DNA of 9,005 nt from Candidatus Sericytochromatia bacterium (GTDB lineage Bacteria > Cyanobacteriota > Sericytochromatia > JACMPN01), in the NCBI GenBank assembly GCA_014377495.1, contig JACMPN010000658.1:1-9005 (forward strand), read 5' to 3'. The translations under genes and the position numbers were made by a program. Positions 1-6,096 of the stretch are shown here, piece after piece. Numbering within the stretch: position 1 is the stretch's first letter; the number at the start of each line of letters is the position of its first letter. A model generated the notes under the pieces. It was not told where the DNA came from. It searched no databases and saw only the letters and a list, made by a program, of their open reading frames with translations.

Positions 1-789
1 ACCCGGTTTGCCGTGTTTGGCGGCTTTGGCGGGGGGCAGAACGCTGCGGCCGACACCTTCGTCTACGACTCGACGGCGAACACCTGGCAGGTGAAATCCG
101 CCATGCTCACGGCCCGCTCGGCCCTCTGCAGCGCCTTGGCTGCAGGCCGGCTGTATGCGCTGGGGGGTCTGGACGGCAATTTCGACCCGCAAAAGTCAGT
201 CGAATCCTATGATCCCGTCACCGATAGCTGGACCCAGCATGCCGACATGCCGCAGGCGCGCGTCTATGCGGCAGGGGCAGGGGTCAGCGATCAGGTTTAT
301 GTCTTTGGCGGTGTGGACGAAAACTGGGCGGAACTGAATACGACCGAGCGTTATGATCCCGTCCAGGATACGTGGACGGGCATGGCGGCGATGCCGACGC
401 CCCGCTTTGGTGCCTGTGCGGCGGCGTTGGGTTCCGAGATCGTCGTCGTCGGCGGCACCCAGGGCAACGCCGCCCTCAGCGTCGTGGAGGCCTACGACAC
501 GGTGACGAACACCTGGCGCAGCCTGCCGTCCCTGCCGGTGCGGGTGGCCGCCGGCATGGCAACGACCTACAACGGCAAACTCTACGTCTTCGGCGGCTAC
601 GAAAGTGCACCCTTGGTCACCGTGTACCGCTATGAGCCGGGCACAAACGGCTGGGTGCTGCATTCGGTCCTGCAGCGGGACCATATCGGCGGTGTGGCCG
701 GGGTGATCGGTACCAAGGTCTTCATCGCCGGCGGTTACAACGGCATCGAGGCCCATGACCGGTTCCAGGTGATGACGCCGCAGCTTTAG
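1..789 (+). CDS. Kelch-repeat beta-propeller protein, 3' part only
   Basis: The reading frame is open from base 1 and ends at a TAG at 787-789, so the true start lies to the left of the window; the GTG at 13 is an internal Val codon. The visible 262 residues hold about six kelch repeats. Each has a hydrophobic strand ending in Gly-Gly (VFGG, ALGG, VFGG, VVGG, VFGG, IAGG), followed by a Tyr-Asp pair (VYDSTANTW, SYDPVTDSW, RYDPVQDTW, AYDTVTNTW, RYEPGTNGW) and a Trp about six residues further on. In the family, such repeats form the blades of a beta-propeller used for protein or ligand binding, or a galactose-oxidase-like fold. The last blade lacks its Tyr-Asp/Trp strand, which suggests ring closure by an N-terminal strand outside the window. 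No catalytic residues can be assigned, and the location in the cell is unknown because the N-terminus is missing. Confidence 0.93.
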   Translation, partial: TRFAVFGGFGGGQNAAADTFVYDSTANTWQVKSAMLTARSALCSALAAGRLYALGGLDGNFDPQKSVESYDPVTDSWTQHADMPQARVYAAGAGVSDQVYVFGGVDENWAELNTTERYDPVQDTWTGMAAMPTPRFGACAAALGSEIVVVGGTQGNAALSVVEAYDTVTNTWRSLPSLPVRVAAGMATTYNGKLYVFGGYESAPLVTVYRYEPGTNGWVLHSVLQRDHIGGVAGVIGTKVFIAGGYNGIEAHDRFQVMTPQL

Positions 790-881
790 GGGTGAGGCTG
801 GGAGCGACTTGTGAAAACCCGCAGCGCATTGGTTGATGGGTCAATATGCTGGGCGCTTCCACGACGCTCTCAGGCCAACCC

Positions 882-1343
882 TTATTTGCGGGTGCGAGTT
901 TTGGCGTTTCGGAGGTCTTCCAACGTCTGCCGGTGGGCGATCCGCTCGTGGTTCAGGGACTCTTCGAGGTGGCGGAGCCGTTCTTCGAGTTGGCCGATGC
1001 GATAGGTCGCCTTCGCATAGTCCCGGGCCAGGTGATTGACCTTTTCCAGGGCAGGCAGCAGTTGTTCGGGCGAGAAAATCTCGTCGAGGGGGTCACGGCG
1101 ATCCGTCCGGCGGGGACCGATCACCTTTTGGATGGTGCCGTAGCTGCGATCCTGACCCCGCAGGTTGCGGACGGTCTCGAACACCGAGACGACCGCCTGG
1201 GGGAAACGCGGCTGCCCGTCCGGCCCGCCCGGAATGTCCAGGTCGAGCTGCTGGATCCATTCGTCGACCGTCGCGGCTTGTACGCCCAGTAGGCGGGTCA
1301 GCTCAGAGAGGGTCAGGTAGCCTGCGTCCATGCCTGCATCCAT
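882..1343 (-). CDS. MerR-type helix-turn-helix protein with C-terminal coiled coil
   Basis: A protein of 153 residues. Residues about 9-79 look like a MerR-type winged helix: YLTLSELTRLLGV, then TVDEWIQQL, a short wing with a GGPDGQPRFP stretch, and a third helix carrying RSYGTIQKVIG. Residues about 93-149 are rich in Leu, Glu, Arg and Gln with heptad spacing (LARDYAKATYRIGQLEERL and beyond), which predicts a long coiled coil. There is no effector-binding domain and no metal-binding Cys set. This architecture resembles small DNA-binding or chromosome-anchoring proteins such as RacA more than metal-sensing MerR regulators, but I cannot assign a target. The chosen ATG at 1343 has AGGA seven bases upstream; an in-frame ATG four codons later (MDAGMDAG) is an alternative. 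It is divergent from the ComFB-family gene and could regulate it or itself. Confidence 0.82.
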   Translation of the reverse strand: MDAGMDAGYLTLSELTRLLGVQAATVDEWIQQLDLDIPGGPDGQPRFPQAVVSVFETVRNLRGQDRSYGTIQKVIGPRRTDRRDPLDEIFSPEQLLPALEKVNHLARDYAKATYRIGQLEERLRHLEESLNHERIAHRQTLEDLRNAKTRTRK

Positions 1344-1367
1344 GCTTCATTCCTGCGTCACCTCTTG

Positions 1368-1397
1368 ATTATCGGCGATGGCAGGCCCTTCGGGCAA
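1368..1397 (-). promoter_or_regulatory. Candidate housekeeping promoter of the MerR-type gene
   Basis: Read on the minus strand, TTGCCC (1392-1397) and GATAAT (1368-1373) are 18 bases apart. They match the sigma-70 -35 box at four of six positions and the -10 box at five of six. Transcription would start near 1361, leaving a leader of about 18 bases before the ATG at 1343. A small hairpin, GCCC-TTC-GGGC with three further outer pairs (1380-1400), overlaps the -35 side and could be an operator. Assigned by eye only. Confidence 0.4.
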
Positions 1398-1478
1398 GCC
1401 ACAGTCGCAAACCCGTCCAATCCCCGTGGTATCCTGAGTAGCGTCTGGATCGGGCTGGGAGGCCTGCGGGAGCTATGA

Positions 1479-1766
1479 ATGTTCGACAAACCCCTGGATC
1501 AATGGCCCGAGCTGAACAATTTTAATGAAAGAGCCGTGATTCAGCAGTTGGAAGCGTACAGCGCCGAGGGTGCCATCCCCTGCGAGTGCCGGGAGTGCAT
1601 GCTGGACGTGATCGCCCTTTCCCTGAACAGCCTGCCGTCACGCTATGCCGTGTCGCTGCTGCAGAAGTTTTACGAAACGCCTGGGGAAGAACGGACGTTC
1701 CGGGCCGAGATCAAAGCCGCGGTGGACCGGGCCGCCGCGAAGGTCCGGCTACAACCGCACCATTGA
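1479..1766 (+). CDS. Late competence development ComFB family protein
   Basis: A protein of 95 residues, about the usual length for the family. The ComFB signature is clear: an N-terminal helix (NFNERAVIQQLEAY), then Cys35-x-Cys37-x2-Cys40, then DVIALSLNSLPSRY (residues 43-56), which matches the family pattern C-x-C-x2-C-x2-D-x2-A-x2-LN-x-LP-x-RY. In Bacillus subtilis comFB lies in the comF competence operon. Cyanobacterial relatives have been reported as cyclic-dinucleotide receptors affecting competence or cell size. Here no other competence gene is nearby, so a signalling role is only an inference. GGGAG six to seven bases upstream supports this ATG; the overlapping ATG at 1475 is in another frame and soon stops. 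The last 56 bases overlap the 3' end of nrdR on the other strand. Confidence 0.88.
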   Translation: MFDKPLDQWPELNNFNERAVIQQLEAYSAEGAIPCECRECMLDVIALSLNSLPSRYAVSLLQKFYETPGEERTFRAEIKAAVDRAAAKVRLQPHH

Positions 1767-2214
1767 GCCGTTCCACCCGCTGTAATTCCCGGATGAAGTC
1801 CTCGACCCCGGCAAAATGCCGGTATACGCTGGCAAATCGCACATAGGCGACTTCGTCGAGAGGAAGCAGCTCTTCCAGAACCATTTCCCCGATTTCGGCG
1901 CTCGTCGCCTCGGGCCGGGTCCGGCTGGCCACCCGCTGTTCGATGGCATCGACGACCTGCTCCATGTCGGCGACACCCACCCTGGTATGGATACAGGCCC
2001 GGTTGATCCCCTCGAGGAGCTTGCGACGGTCGAACAGCTCGCGGCTGGTGTCCCGTTTCGTGACCAGCACGGGGTTCATCGCCAAACGTTCGTAGGTCGT
2101 AAACCGCCGGCGGCATTCCTGGCATTCCCGGCGCCGCCGTAAGGCGCTTTCACCTTCCAGAATGCGGGATTCCAGCACACGGGATTCGGGATGTTGGCAA
2201 TAGGGGCATCGCAT
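1711..2214 (-). CDS. nrdR: Transcriptional repressor NrdR (ribonucleotide reductase regulator)
   Basis: A protein of 167 residues. The N-terminus MRCPYC and Cys31-x2-Cys34 form the zinc ribbon (Cys3, Cys6, Cys31, Cys34), followed by RRRFTTYER. Residues about 48-138 form the ATP-cone, beginning with the nucleotide-binding stretch VLVTKRD and including FDRRKLLEGI and the conserved VAYVRFASVYR near residues 122-132. NrdR binds ATP and dATP and represses ribonucleotide reductase genes through NrdR boxes in their promoters. The C-terminal tail after FIRELQRV is about 20 residues, Pro/Arg-rich and not conserved in the family; it is the part that overlaps comFB. The ATG at 2214 is fixed by the MRCP motif. 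GAGG abuts the ATG too closely to act as a ribosome site, and a better purine run (AGAAGG) lies about 14 bases upstream. No nrd gene is in the window. Confidence 0.97.
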   Translation of the reverse strand: MRCPYCQHPESRVLESRILEGESALRRRRECQECRRRFTTYERLAMNPVLVTKRDTSRELFDRRKLLEGINRACIHTRVGVADMEQVVDAIEQRVASRTRPEATSAEIGEMVLEELLPLDEVAYVRFASVYRHFAGVEDFIRELQRVERLNGAVVAGPSRRPGPPRL

Positions 2215-2240
2215 CCTCGTTGTCTCGCCTTCTCGGTATG

Positions 2241-2270
2241 ATAATAACGAATTAAATTAAAATTTGTCTA
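2241..2270 (-). promoter_or_regulatory. nrdR: Candidate sigma-70-type promoter of nrdR
   Basis: The AT-rich gap between nrdR and the divergent class IV enzyme gene contains, on the minus strand, TAGACA (2265-2270) and TATTAT (2241-2246) separated by 18 bases. Each box matches consensus at five of six positions. The expected start near 2234 gives a leader of about 20 bases. For the plus-strand gene, GATAAT at 2240-2245 is a possible -10 box overlapping the same site, but its -35 partner (TTGTCT at 2220) is too close, so that assignment is weak. I see no obvious NrdR box. Confidence 0.55.
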
Positions 2271-2286
2271 TAAGGATCAAAGCGGC

Positions 2287-3114
2287 ATGGCGTCATTTGT
2301 CTACCTGAACGGCGCCTGCATATCGGCCGATCAGCCCGCCATCGCACCCCATGACCGGGGCTTCCTGCTCGGCGAAGGGGCCTACGAAACGATGCGCGTC
2401 GCGGCCGGTCGAACGCTCGCCCTGTCTCGCCATCTCGGCCGCTTGAACCGGACCCTGATCCGTTTGGGGATCCCGCTGACACTGGCCGAGCCAGACCTGA
2501 ATGAAGCGATTGCCATGCTGCTGAAGGCCAACGGCCACGAGGATGCCCGCCTGCGACTGACCGTCAGCCGGGGTGAGCGTGACGATCGGCCGACCCTACT
2601 GATTTCGGCCATGCCCTATGCGGCTCCGCCGGAGGCAGCGTATGCGGTTGGCGTCGCCGCCGTCACCGTGGCGGACGTGCCCCACCCCCGCCTGCCCTGG
2701 AAGACGACCAGTCACCTGGCCTATGATCTGGTGGGGCGTCAGGCCCAGACTGTCGGGGCTTATGAAGGGCTGTTTCTGGAAGGCGACACCTGGATCGAAG
2801 GCAGCCGTACCAACCTCATCGCCCGCATCGGCGACGATCTCCTCGTCGGCGACTCGCCGTTCGCACTGCCGGGAATCAGCCGGGAGGCCCTTATCGCCGG
2901 GGCGGCAGCCCAGGGTTTCACCGTCCGGTCCGTCGCCGTATGCCCGATCGATATCGCCGGCTATGACGGCCTGTATCTGACGAACGCCCTGATCGAGGTG
3001 CTCCCCGTCCGTAGCGTGGACGGTCAGCCGGTGGCCAACAAGGGTGCGGCCCTCGTGCGCCTGCGCAACGCCTATCGCCAGACTGTGGGACTGCCGTTGC
3101 TGACGGTCAGCTGA
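2287..3114 (+). CDS. Class IV PLP enzyme (aminodeoxychorismate lyase / branched-chain or D-amino-acid aminotransferase family)
   Basis: A protein of 275 residues, normal for fold-type IV PLP enzymes. It begins with YLNG and then DRGFLLGEGAYETMRV (residues 23-38), the family's N-terminal motif, followed by HLGRLNRT. Lys139 in LPWKTTSHL is the expected Schiff-base lysine. EGSRTNLI (171-178) followed by LPGISREALI (194-203) matches the class IV signature around the conserved Glu, the phosphate-binding region and the C-terminal domain. These enzymes either cleave aminodeoxychorismate to 4-aminobenzoate (folate synthesis) or transfer amino groups to 2-oxo acids. The residues after the lysine do not clearly match one subfamily, and no pabA, pabB or ilv gene is adjacent, so the substrate stays open. 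AAGGA about ten bases upstream supports the ATG. The stop codon overlaps the rseB-like 3' end on the other strand by 8 bases. Confidence 0.93.
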   Translation: MASFVYLNGACISADQPAIAPHDRGFLLGEGAYETMRVAAGRTLALSRHLGRLNRTLIRLGIPLTLAEPDLNEAIAMLLKANGHEDARLRLTVSRGERDDRPTLLISAMPYAAPPEAAYAVGVAAVTVADVPHPRLPWKTTSHLAYDLVGRQAQTVGAYEGLFLEGDTWIEGSRTNLIARIGDDLLVGDSPFALPGISREALIAGAAAQGFTVRSVAVCPIDIAGYDGLYLTNALIEVLPVRSVDGQPVANKGAALVRLRNAYRQTVGLPLLTVS

Positions 3115-4174
3115 CGCCCGGGCGCAGCGTCTCTTTGGCCGTGGCGATCAGGGTGGACAGGTTGACGGGCCCGACCAGGGAATAGCGCATGCCACCGGCC
3201 TGCCAGATCAGCATCATGTTGATGCCCCGGTCCATGCGGGCGGCCTGGACGCCATTGGCCAGGTTGACCGGCTGGCTATCCTTGGGCATCTGCCAGGGGG
3301 TCGATTGCCGGCAAAAGAGCGACAGACTGCTTAGGCCGTCGGTCATCCGCCAATGGACGGTCGGGGCTTCGCTGTCCCGGGTCTTGTACAGACGGACGAT
3401 GGCAACCTGAAAGCCGTTCGGCAGCTGCTTCGGCAAATGCGGCCGAAAGGTCAGGCGTCCGGCGAAGCTGTCCGTGCTGGGGCCGCTGGCCAGGATCCGG
3501 ATTGCCGGTTTGATGTTGGCACCGGCTGGCAGGGTCGGCTCAAAGAGGGCCAGCGTGAGTTTGGGTTTCCAGTCGATCGACGTGAAGACGCTATAGTCGA
3601 CCAGGCTCCGATCACGCCAGCGCTCGGTCCGCAGGGCCAAGCCAGGGCCACTGACGAAGAGCCGGTGCTCGATGCCGGCCTCGTGACGGGAGCGCAGGCC
3701 GAGAATCCAGGTGGGCGATTTGGCGATCTGCGCCGCCCCCAGCACGGCAAGCTCGTAGTTCTTGTGGATCAGGGCGAGGCGGGCGTTGACCGGCAATGGC
3801 ACCTGCTCGCTGGGATTGACGTCGGCCTCGGCCGACTGCGGCGACAGGTGCCAGCGGAGGGACCCGTTGTCGATGACGACGTCGCCGGCGAGGGCTGCCG
3901 GGGAATGCAGTTCGTGGCGCTGCCGGCGCCCTTGGCCGTGGGTGACGGTCAGGACGCTTTCGCCATTGATGTCCACCTCGCCCTGGAACTCCAGATTCGC
4001 CTGGGCGAGGACGATGCGCCGCAGCAGCGTCTCGGCCGTGGGCGCCTTGGAGGCTGTCCCTGCGGCTGTGGCCGCCGGGGCGCCCACGGCCGGCAGGATC
4101 GGCAACTGCAGGCCGATCAGCATCAGTGCAGCCGTAGCCAGGCGCAGGCAGGTCGGACGGGGCGCAGGCGTCAT
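3107..4174 (-). CDS. RseB/MucB-like extracytoplasmic sigma-factor regulatory protein
   Basis: A protein of 355 residues. The N-terminus has a basic start, a hydrophobic core at about 10-29 and an Ala-rich cleavage region at about 30-38, which predicts Sec export. Residues about 47-215 resemble the lipoprotein-carrier-like (LolA-like) N-domain of RseB: ETLLRRIVLAQANLEFQGEV, then alternating beta strands ending in TSIDWKPKLTLALFEP. Residues about 245-350 resemble the RseB C-domain, with LPNGF (251-255) and DGLSSLSLF (279-287). In gamma-proteobacteria RseB binds the anti-sigma factor's periplasmic part and shields it from proteolysis until lipid or outer-membrane stress is sensed. Its ATG overlaps the anti-sigma stop as ATGA (4171-4174), so the two are probably translationally coupled. 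Identity is inferred from fold-like motifs and context; the alternative is a generic LolA-like protein. Confidence 0.82.
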   Translation of the reverse strand: MTPAPRPTCLRLATAALMLIGLQLPILPAVGAPAATAAGTASKAPTAETLLRRIVLAQANLEFQGEVDINGESVLTVTHGQGRRQRHELHSPAALAGDVVIDNGSLRWHLSPQSAEADVNPSEQVPLPVNARLALIHKNYELAVLGAAQIAKSPTWILGLRSRHEAGIEHRLFVSGPGLALRTERWRDRSLVDYSVFTSIDWKPKLTLALFEPTLPAGANIKPAIRILASGPSTDSFAGRLTFRPHLPKQLPNGFQVAIVRLYKTRDSEAPTVHWRMTDGLSSLSLFCRQSTPWQMPKDSQPVNLANGVQAARMDRGINMMLIWQAGGMRYSLVGPVNLSTLIATAKETLRPGVS

Positions 4175-4680
4175 GGTGTGTCTTGGTTCATCTGCCGGGT
4201 GTCGGCCAGGGAACGGTACGACGACAGATGGCGACCGCTGAGACTGTTGTGGGAGCTGAAGCTGTGGTGCTCCCGCCAGAATGAATCGGTTTCGTCTTCG
4301 GCCGGGGCCGGTTGCACGAACGTCAGGAGCAGCCCGCCTGCCAGCCCGACGGTCAACAGGGCCGCCGCGACCCAGCGGTTTTTCTGCTGATGCAGATAGG
4401 GACGGGTGGTTTTGGCCATCGGCGACTCGGCGATGAGGGGCTGATTGGCGGTGGCGCCCTGGTGCCAGTCGCCACCGAGGGCGGCCACCACCGAGTCCCA
4501 GTCGTCACGGGTGGCCACCGGCTGCGGGAGCCGGGCCAGCGCATGGATGATCGCCAACTGGTCGGCGACTCCGGCGCCACATGTCGGACAGGTCAGCAGG
4601 TGTGTGTGAGCGGCTTTGGTCTCCGAGGCCGACAACAAGCCTTCAGCATAGGCCGCCAAGGTCTCCAGCGTCAGATGCAT
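4171..4680 (-). CDS. Membrane-bound zinc-finger anti-sigma factor
   Basis: I start this 169-residue protein at the ATG at 4680 because GGAGG lies eight bases upstream; a longer in-frame reading to 4803 would run into the sigma gene. Residues about 1-45 carry the anti-sigma zinc motif His27-x3-Cys31-x2-Cys34 in THLLTCPTC, after a Leu/Ala-rich helix. A polar linker follows. Residues about 103-122 (WVAAALLTVGLAGGLLLTFV) form the single membrane helix. The outer tail of about 47 residues is rich in Ser, His and Arg (FWREHHSFSSHNSLSGRHLSS). By family rule the N-domain binds and inactivates the ECF sigma factor encoded just upstream, and regulated proteolysis of the tail releases it. The next gene encodes an RseB-like protein, the expected partner of this tail. 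Confidence 0.9.
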   Translation of the reverse strand: MHLTLETLAAYAEGLLSASETKAAHTHLLTCPTCGAGVADQLAIIHALARLPQPVATRDDWDSVVAALGGDWHQGATANQPLIAESPMAKTTRPYLHQQKNRWVAAALLTVGLAGGLLLTFVQPAPAEDETDSFWREHHSFSSHNSLSGRHLSSYRSLADTRQMNQDTP

Positions 4681-4753
4681 GGCACCCTCCTCCCCATGGT
4701 TGTATGGTCCATCCATGTTGCGCCCCGTTGTTCCGCCGGCGCCGTGCGTCCCG

Positions 4754-5338
4754 CTAAACATAGTCCCGCAACCACCCCTGCACCTGGGCCCGGGCCCGGG
4801 CAATGCGGGATTTGACGGTCCCCAGGTTGATGTCCAGGGCCACGGCGATCTCGTCGTAGGCCAGCCCTTCGACGTCCCGGAGGATCAGGGCCGCCCGGTA
4901 AGCGGGAGGCAGCCGGCTGATGGCTGCCTGGATGGCCGCTTCCAGCTCGTTGTTGATCGCCACGTCCTCGGGACGGAGCGCCTGACTGGCAATCACGTCT
5001 GCCCGCCGATCGGAGCCCTCGCCCGCCAGCGGTTCATCCAGCGAGCCCGCAAACGGGGCCCGATCCGCACGGTCCAGATGGTTGAGCACCGTGTTGGTGG
5101 CGATGTGCAGCACCCAGGTCCGGAAACTGCTGTCGCCCCGAAACGTCTTCAGGCCGCGTAGCGCCCTGACGAACACGTCGTGGACGAGGTCTTCCGTTTC
5201 TGCTGTGCCGCGCATCATCCGCCAAACCAGTGCATGCACTGACTGTCGATACCGCCGGTACAAAGTCTCGGCGGCACTCAGGTCTCCTGTTTGGCAACGG
5301 AGGACGAGTTCACGGTCAGATGGGACTAAGTCTGACAA
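4754..5338 (-). CDS. ECF-type RNA polymerase sigma factor (sigma-E/RpoE-like)
   Basis: A protein of 194 residues, typical of ECF sigma factors, which have regions 2 and 4 only. Region 2 spans about residues 24-93, with TEDLVHDVFVRAL (48-60) for core polymerase binding and FRTWVLHIATNTVLNHL (72-88) for -10 recognition. Region 4 spans about 137-190, with LPPAYRAALILRDVEGLAYDEIAVAL and the helix-turn-helix LGTVKSRIARAR, for -35 recognition. The start is a TTG at 5338: a TGA lies two codons upstream in frame, no ATG or GTG is near, and a GGTGA purine-rich run precedes it by three bases. It is followed after 73 bases by its cognate anti-sigma gene. It is preceded by an ECF-type promoter that it may recognise itself. 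Confidence 0.95.
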   Translation of the reverse strand: MSDLVPSDRELVLRCQTGDLSAAETLYRRYRQSVHALVWRMMRGTAETEDLVHDVFVRALRGLKTFRGDSSFRTWVLHIATNTVLNHLDRADRAPFAGSLDEPLAGEGSDRRADVIASQALRPEDVAINNELEAAIQAAISRLPPAYRAALILRDVEGLAYDEIAVALDINLGTVKSRIARARAQVQGWLRDYV

Positions 5339-5368
5339 AAATCACCCGCATGGCCGTTTGCTGGCAAT

Positions 5369-5396
5369 GTTGACCGACGGCGGCCATAAAAGTTCC
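5369..5396 (-). promoter_or_regulatory. Sigma-E-type promoter upstream of the ECF sigma gene
   Basis: On the minus strand GGAACTT (5390-5396) is followed after 15 bases by GTCAAC (5369-5374). This is nearly identical to the known sigma-E promoter consensus (GGAACTT, about 15-16 bases, then GTCAAA or TCTGA). It lies in the 63-base gap between the Rid-family gene and the sigma gene, six bases past the Rid stop. The predicted transcript would start near 5362, about 24 bases before the TTG start. Autoregulation of sigma, anti-sigma and RseB-like genes follows by inference. Confidence 0.72.
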
Positions 5397-5401
5397 CGGC
5401 C

Positions 5402-5866
5402 TCAGCCCCGGACCTGGACGAGGAACTCGATCTCCACGGCCGCACCCAGGGGCAAGGCGGCGACGCCGACGGCGGCCCGGGCATGCTTACCGGCCTCGCC
5501 GAGCAGGGCGACCAGCAGGTCGGAAGCACCGTTGATCACGGCTGGGTGCTGGGTGAAATCCGGGGTGCAGGCGACAAAGCCACCGACGCGGACGACCCGT
5601 TCGATACGCGAAAAATCGCCGTCGAGATGGGCGCCGAGGACAGCCATGGCGTTCAGCACGCAGAGGCGGGCGGCCTGTTGGGCGTCTTCGAGGCTGACGT
5701 CGGCACCGAGGTGGCCTTTGACGGCGACGACGCCGTTGTCGAACGGCAGCTGGCCGGCGATAAAGACGAGGTTGCCCGACTGCACGGCAGGCACATAGGA
5801 GCCGGCGGGCTTGGGGGCGGGGGGCAGGGTCAGGCCCTGGGCCTGGAGGGCGGCTTGCAGATCCAT
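5402..5866 (-). CDS. Rid family (YjgF/YER057c/UK114) protein
   Basis: A protein of 154 residues, belonging to the longer Rid subgroup (about 150 residues against about 128 for canonical RidA). Key features are SGNLVFIAGQLPFDNG (30-45), the central helix QAARLCVLNAMAVL, and HARAAVGVAALPLGAAVEIEF (128-148). Arg130 in that stretch aligns with the catalytic Arg105 of RidA. Family members deaminate reactive 2-aminoacrylate and other enamines/imines released by PLP enzymes; many long-subgroup members have unproven substrates, so the exact activity is open. The ATG at 5866 has AAGGAG eight bases upstream, an excellent ribosome site. It lies between pepA and the sigma cassette, all read leftward. A PLP enzyme gene is in the window but not in the same unit. 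Confidence 0.92.
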   Translation of the reverse strand: MDLQAALQAQGLTLPPAPKPAGSYVPAVQSGNLVFIAGQLPFDNGVVAVKGHLGADVSLEDAQQAARLCVLNAMAVLGAHLDGDFSRIERVVRVGGFVACTPDFTQHPAVINGASDLLVALLGEAGKHARAAVGVAALPLGAAVEIEFLVQVRG

Positions 5867-5886
5867 GGAAATAGCTCCTTCATAGC

Positions 5887-5918
5887 GGCAGCCCCCGGAG
5901 CGGTCTCCGAGAGCTGCC
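5887..5918 (-). other. Leader hairpin upstream of the Rid-family gene
   Basis: GGCAGC (5887-5892) pairs with GCTGCC (5913-5918), and CGGAG (5896-5900) pairs with CTCCG (5905-5909) around a four-base loop. The two stems are separated by a three-base internal loop on each side. The structure ends six bases before the ribosome site AAGGAG (5875-5880 on the minus strand). No T-run follows it in either direction, so it is not a terminator. It could stabilise the mRNA or modulate translation. A T6 run lies just upstream on the minus strand (5926-5931). Confidence 0.5.
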
Positions 5919-5967
5919 CAACACTAAAAAACGAGAAAGCGGGGCATGCCTGTGACCAGAGCAACCA

Positions 5968-6096
5968 GCTGAGTGGGTCTCAAAGGGCTCAGCGTGCCCT
6001 GGATGCGGGCCGGTTCCTGGCGACGGCGCCTCATGGCGCTGAGACAGGGTTCGGCCCGCATTCAGGGTGCGATCAGCCCTTCGAGACCTGCTCAGC
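5968..6096. repeat. 129-bp imperfect palindrome overlapping the end of pepA
   Basis: The left arm 5968-6019 pairs without gaps with the right arm 6045-6096: 41 Watson-Crick pairs, 7 G-T pairs and 4 mismatches over 52 positions. The 25-base centre holds a small GCGCC-TCAT-GGCGC hairpin (6026-6039). The longest uninterrupted run is 6003-6012 with 6052-6061. The right arm includes the last eight codons of pepA, stop included (stop at 6073-6075). Size and shape resemble ERIC- or MITE-like intergenic palindromes, and the GGTCTCGAAGG core resembles dispersed palindromic repeats that I recall from other GC-rich bacteria. No second copy is in this window, so its repeated nature is unproven. Confidence 0.8.

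Noticed and set aside
3353..4390. 345-codon plus-strand reading frame
   Set aside because: It is antisense to the RseB-like and anti-sigma genes, which have coherent motifs and coupled starts.
4787..4802. GGGCCC/CCCGGG palindromic run
   Set aside because: It sits inside the sigma coding region, where it encodes an Ala/Arg-rich helix; it is best explained by codon bias.
4681..4803. Longer N-terminus for the anti-sigma factor
   Set aside because: It would overlap the sigma gene end, is Gly-rich without motif, and lacks the strong ribosome site present before 4680.
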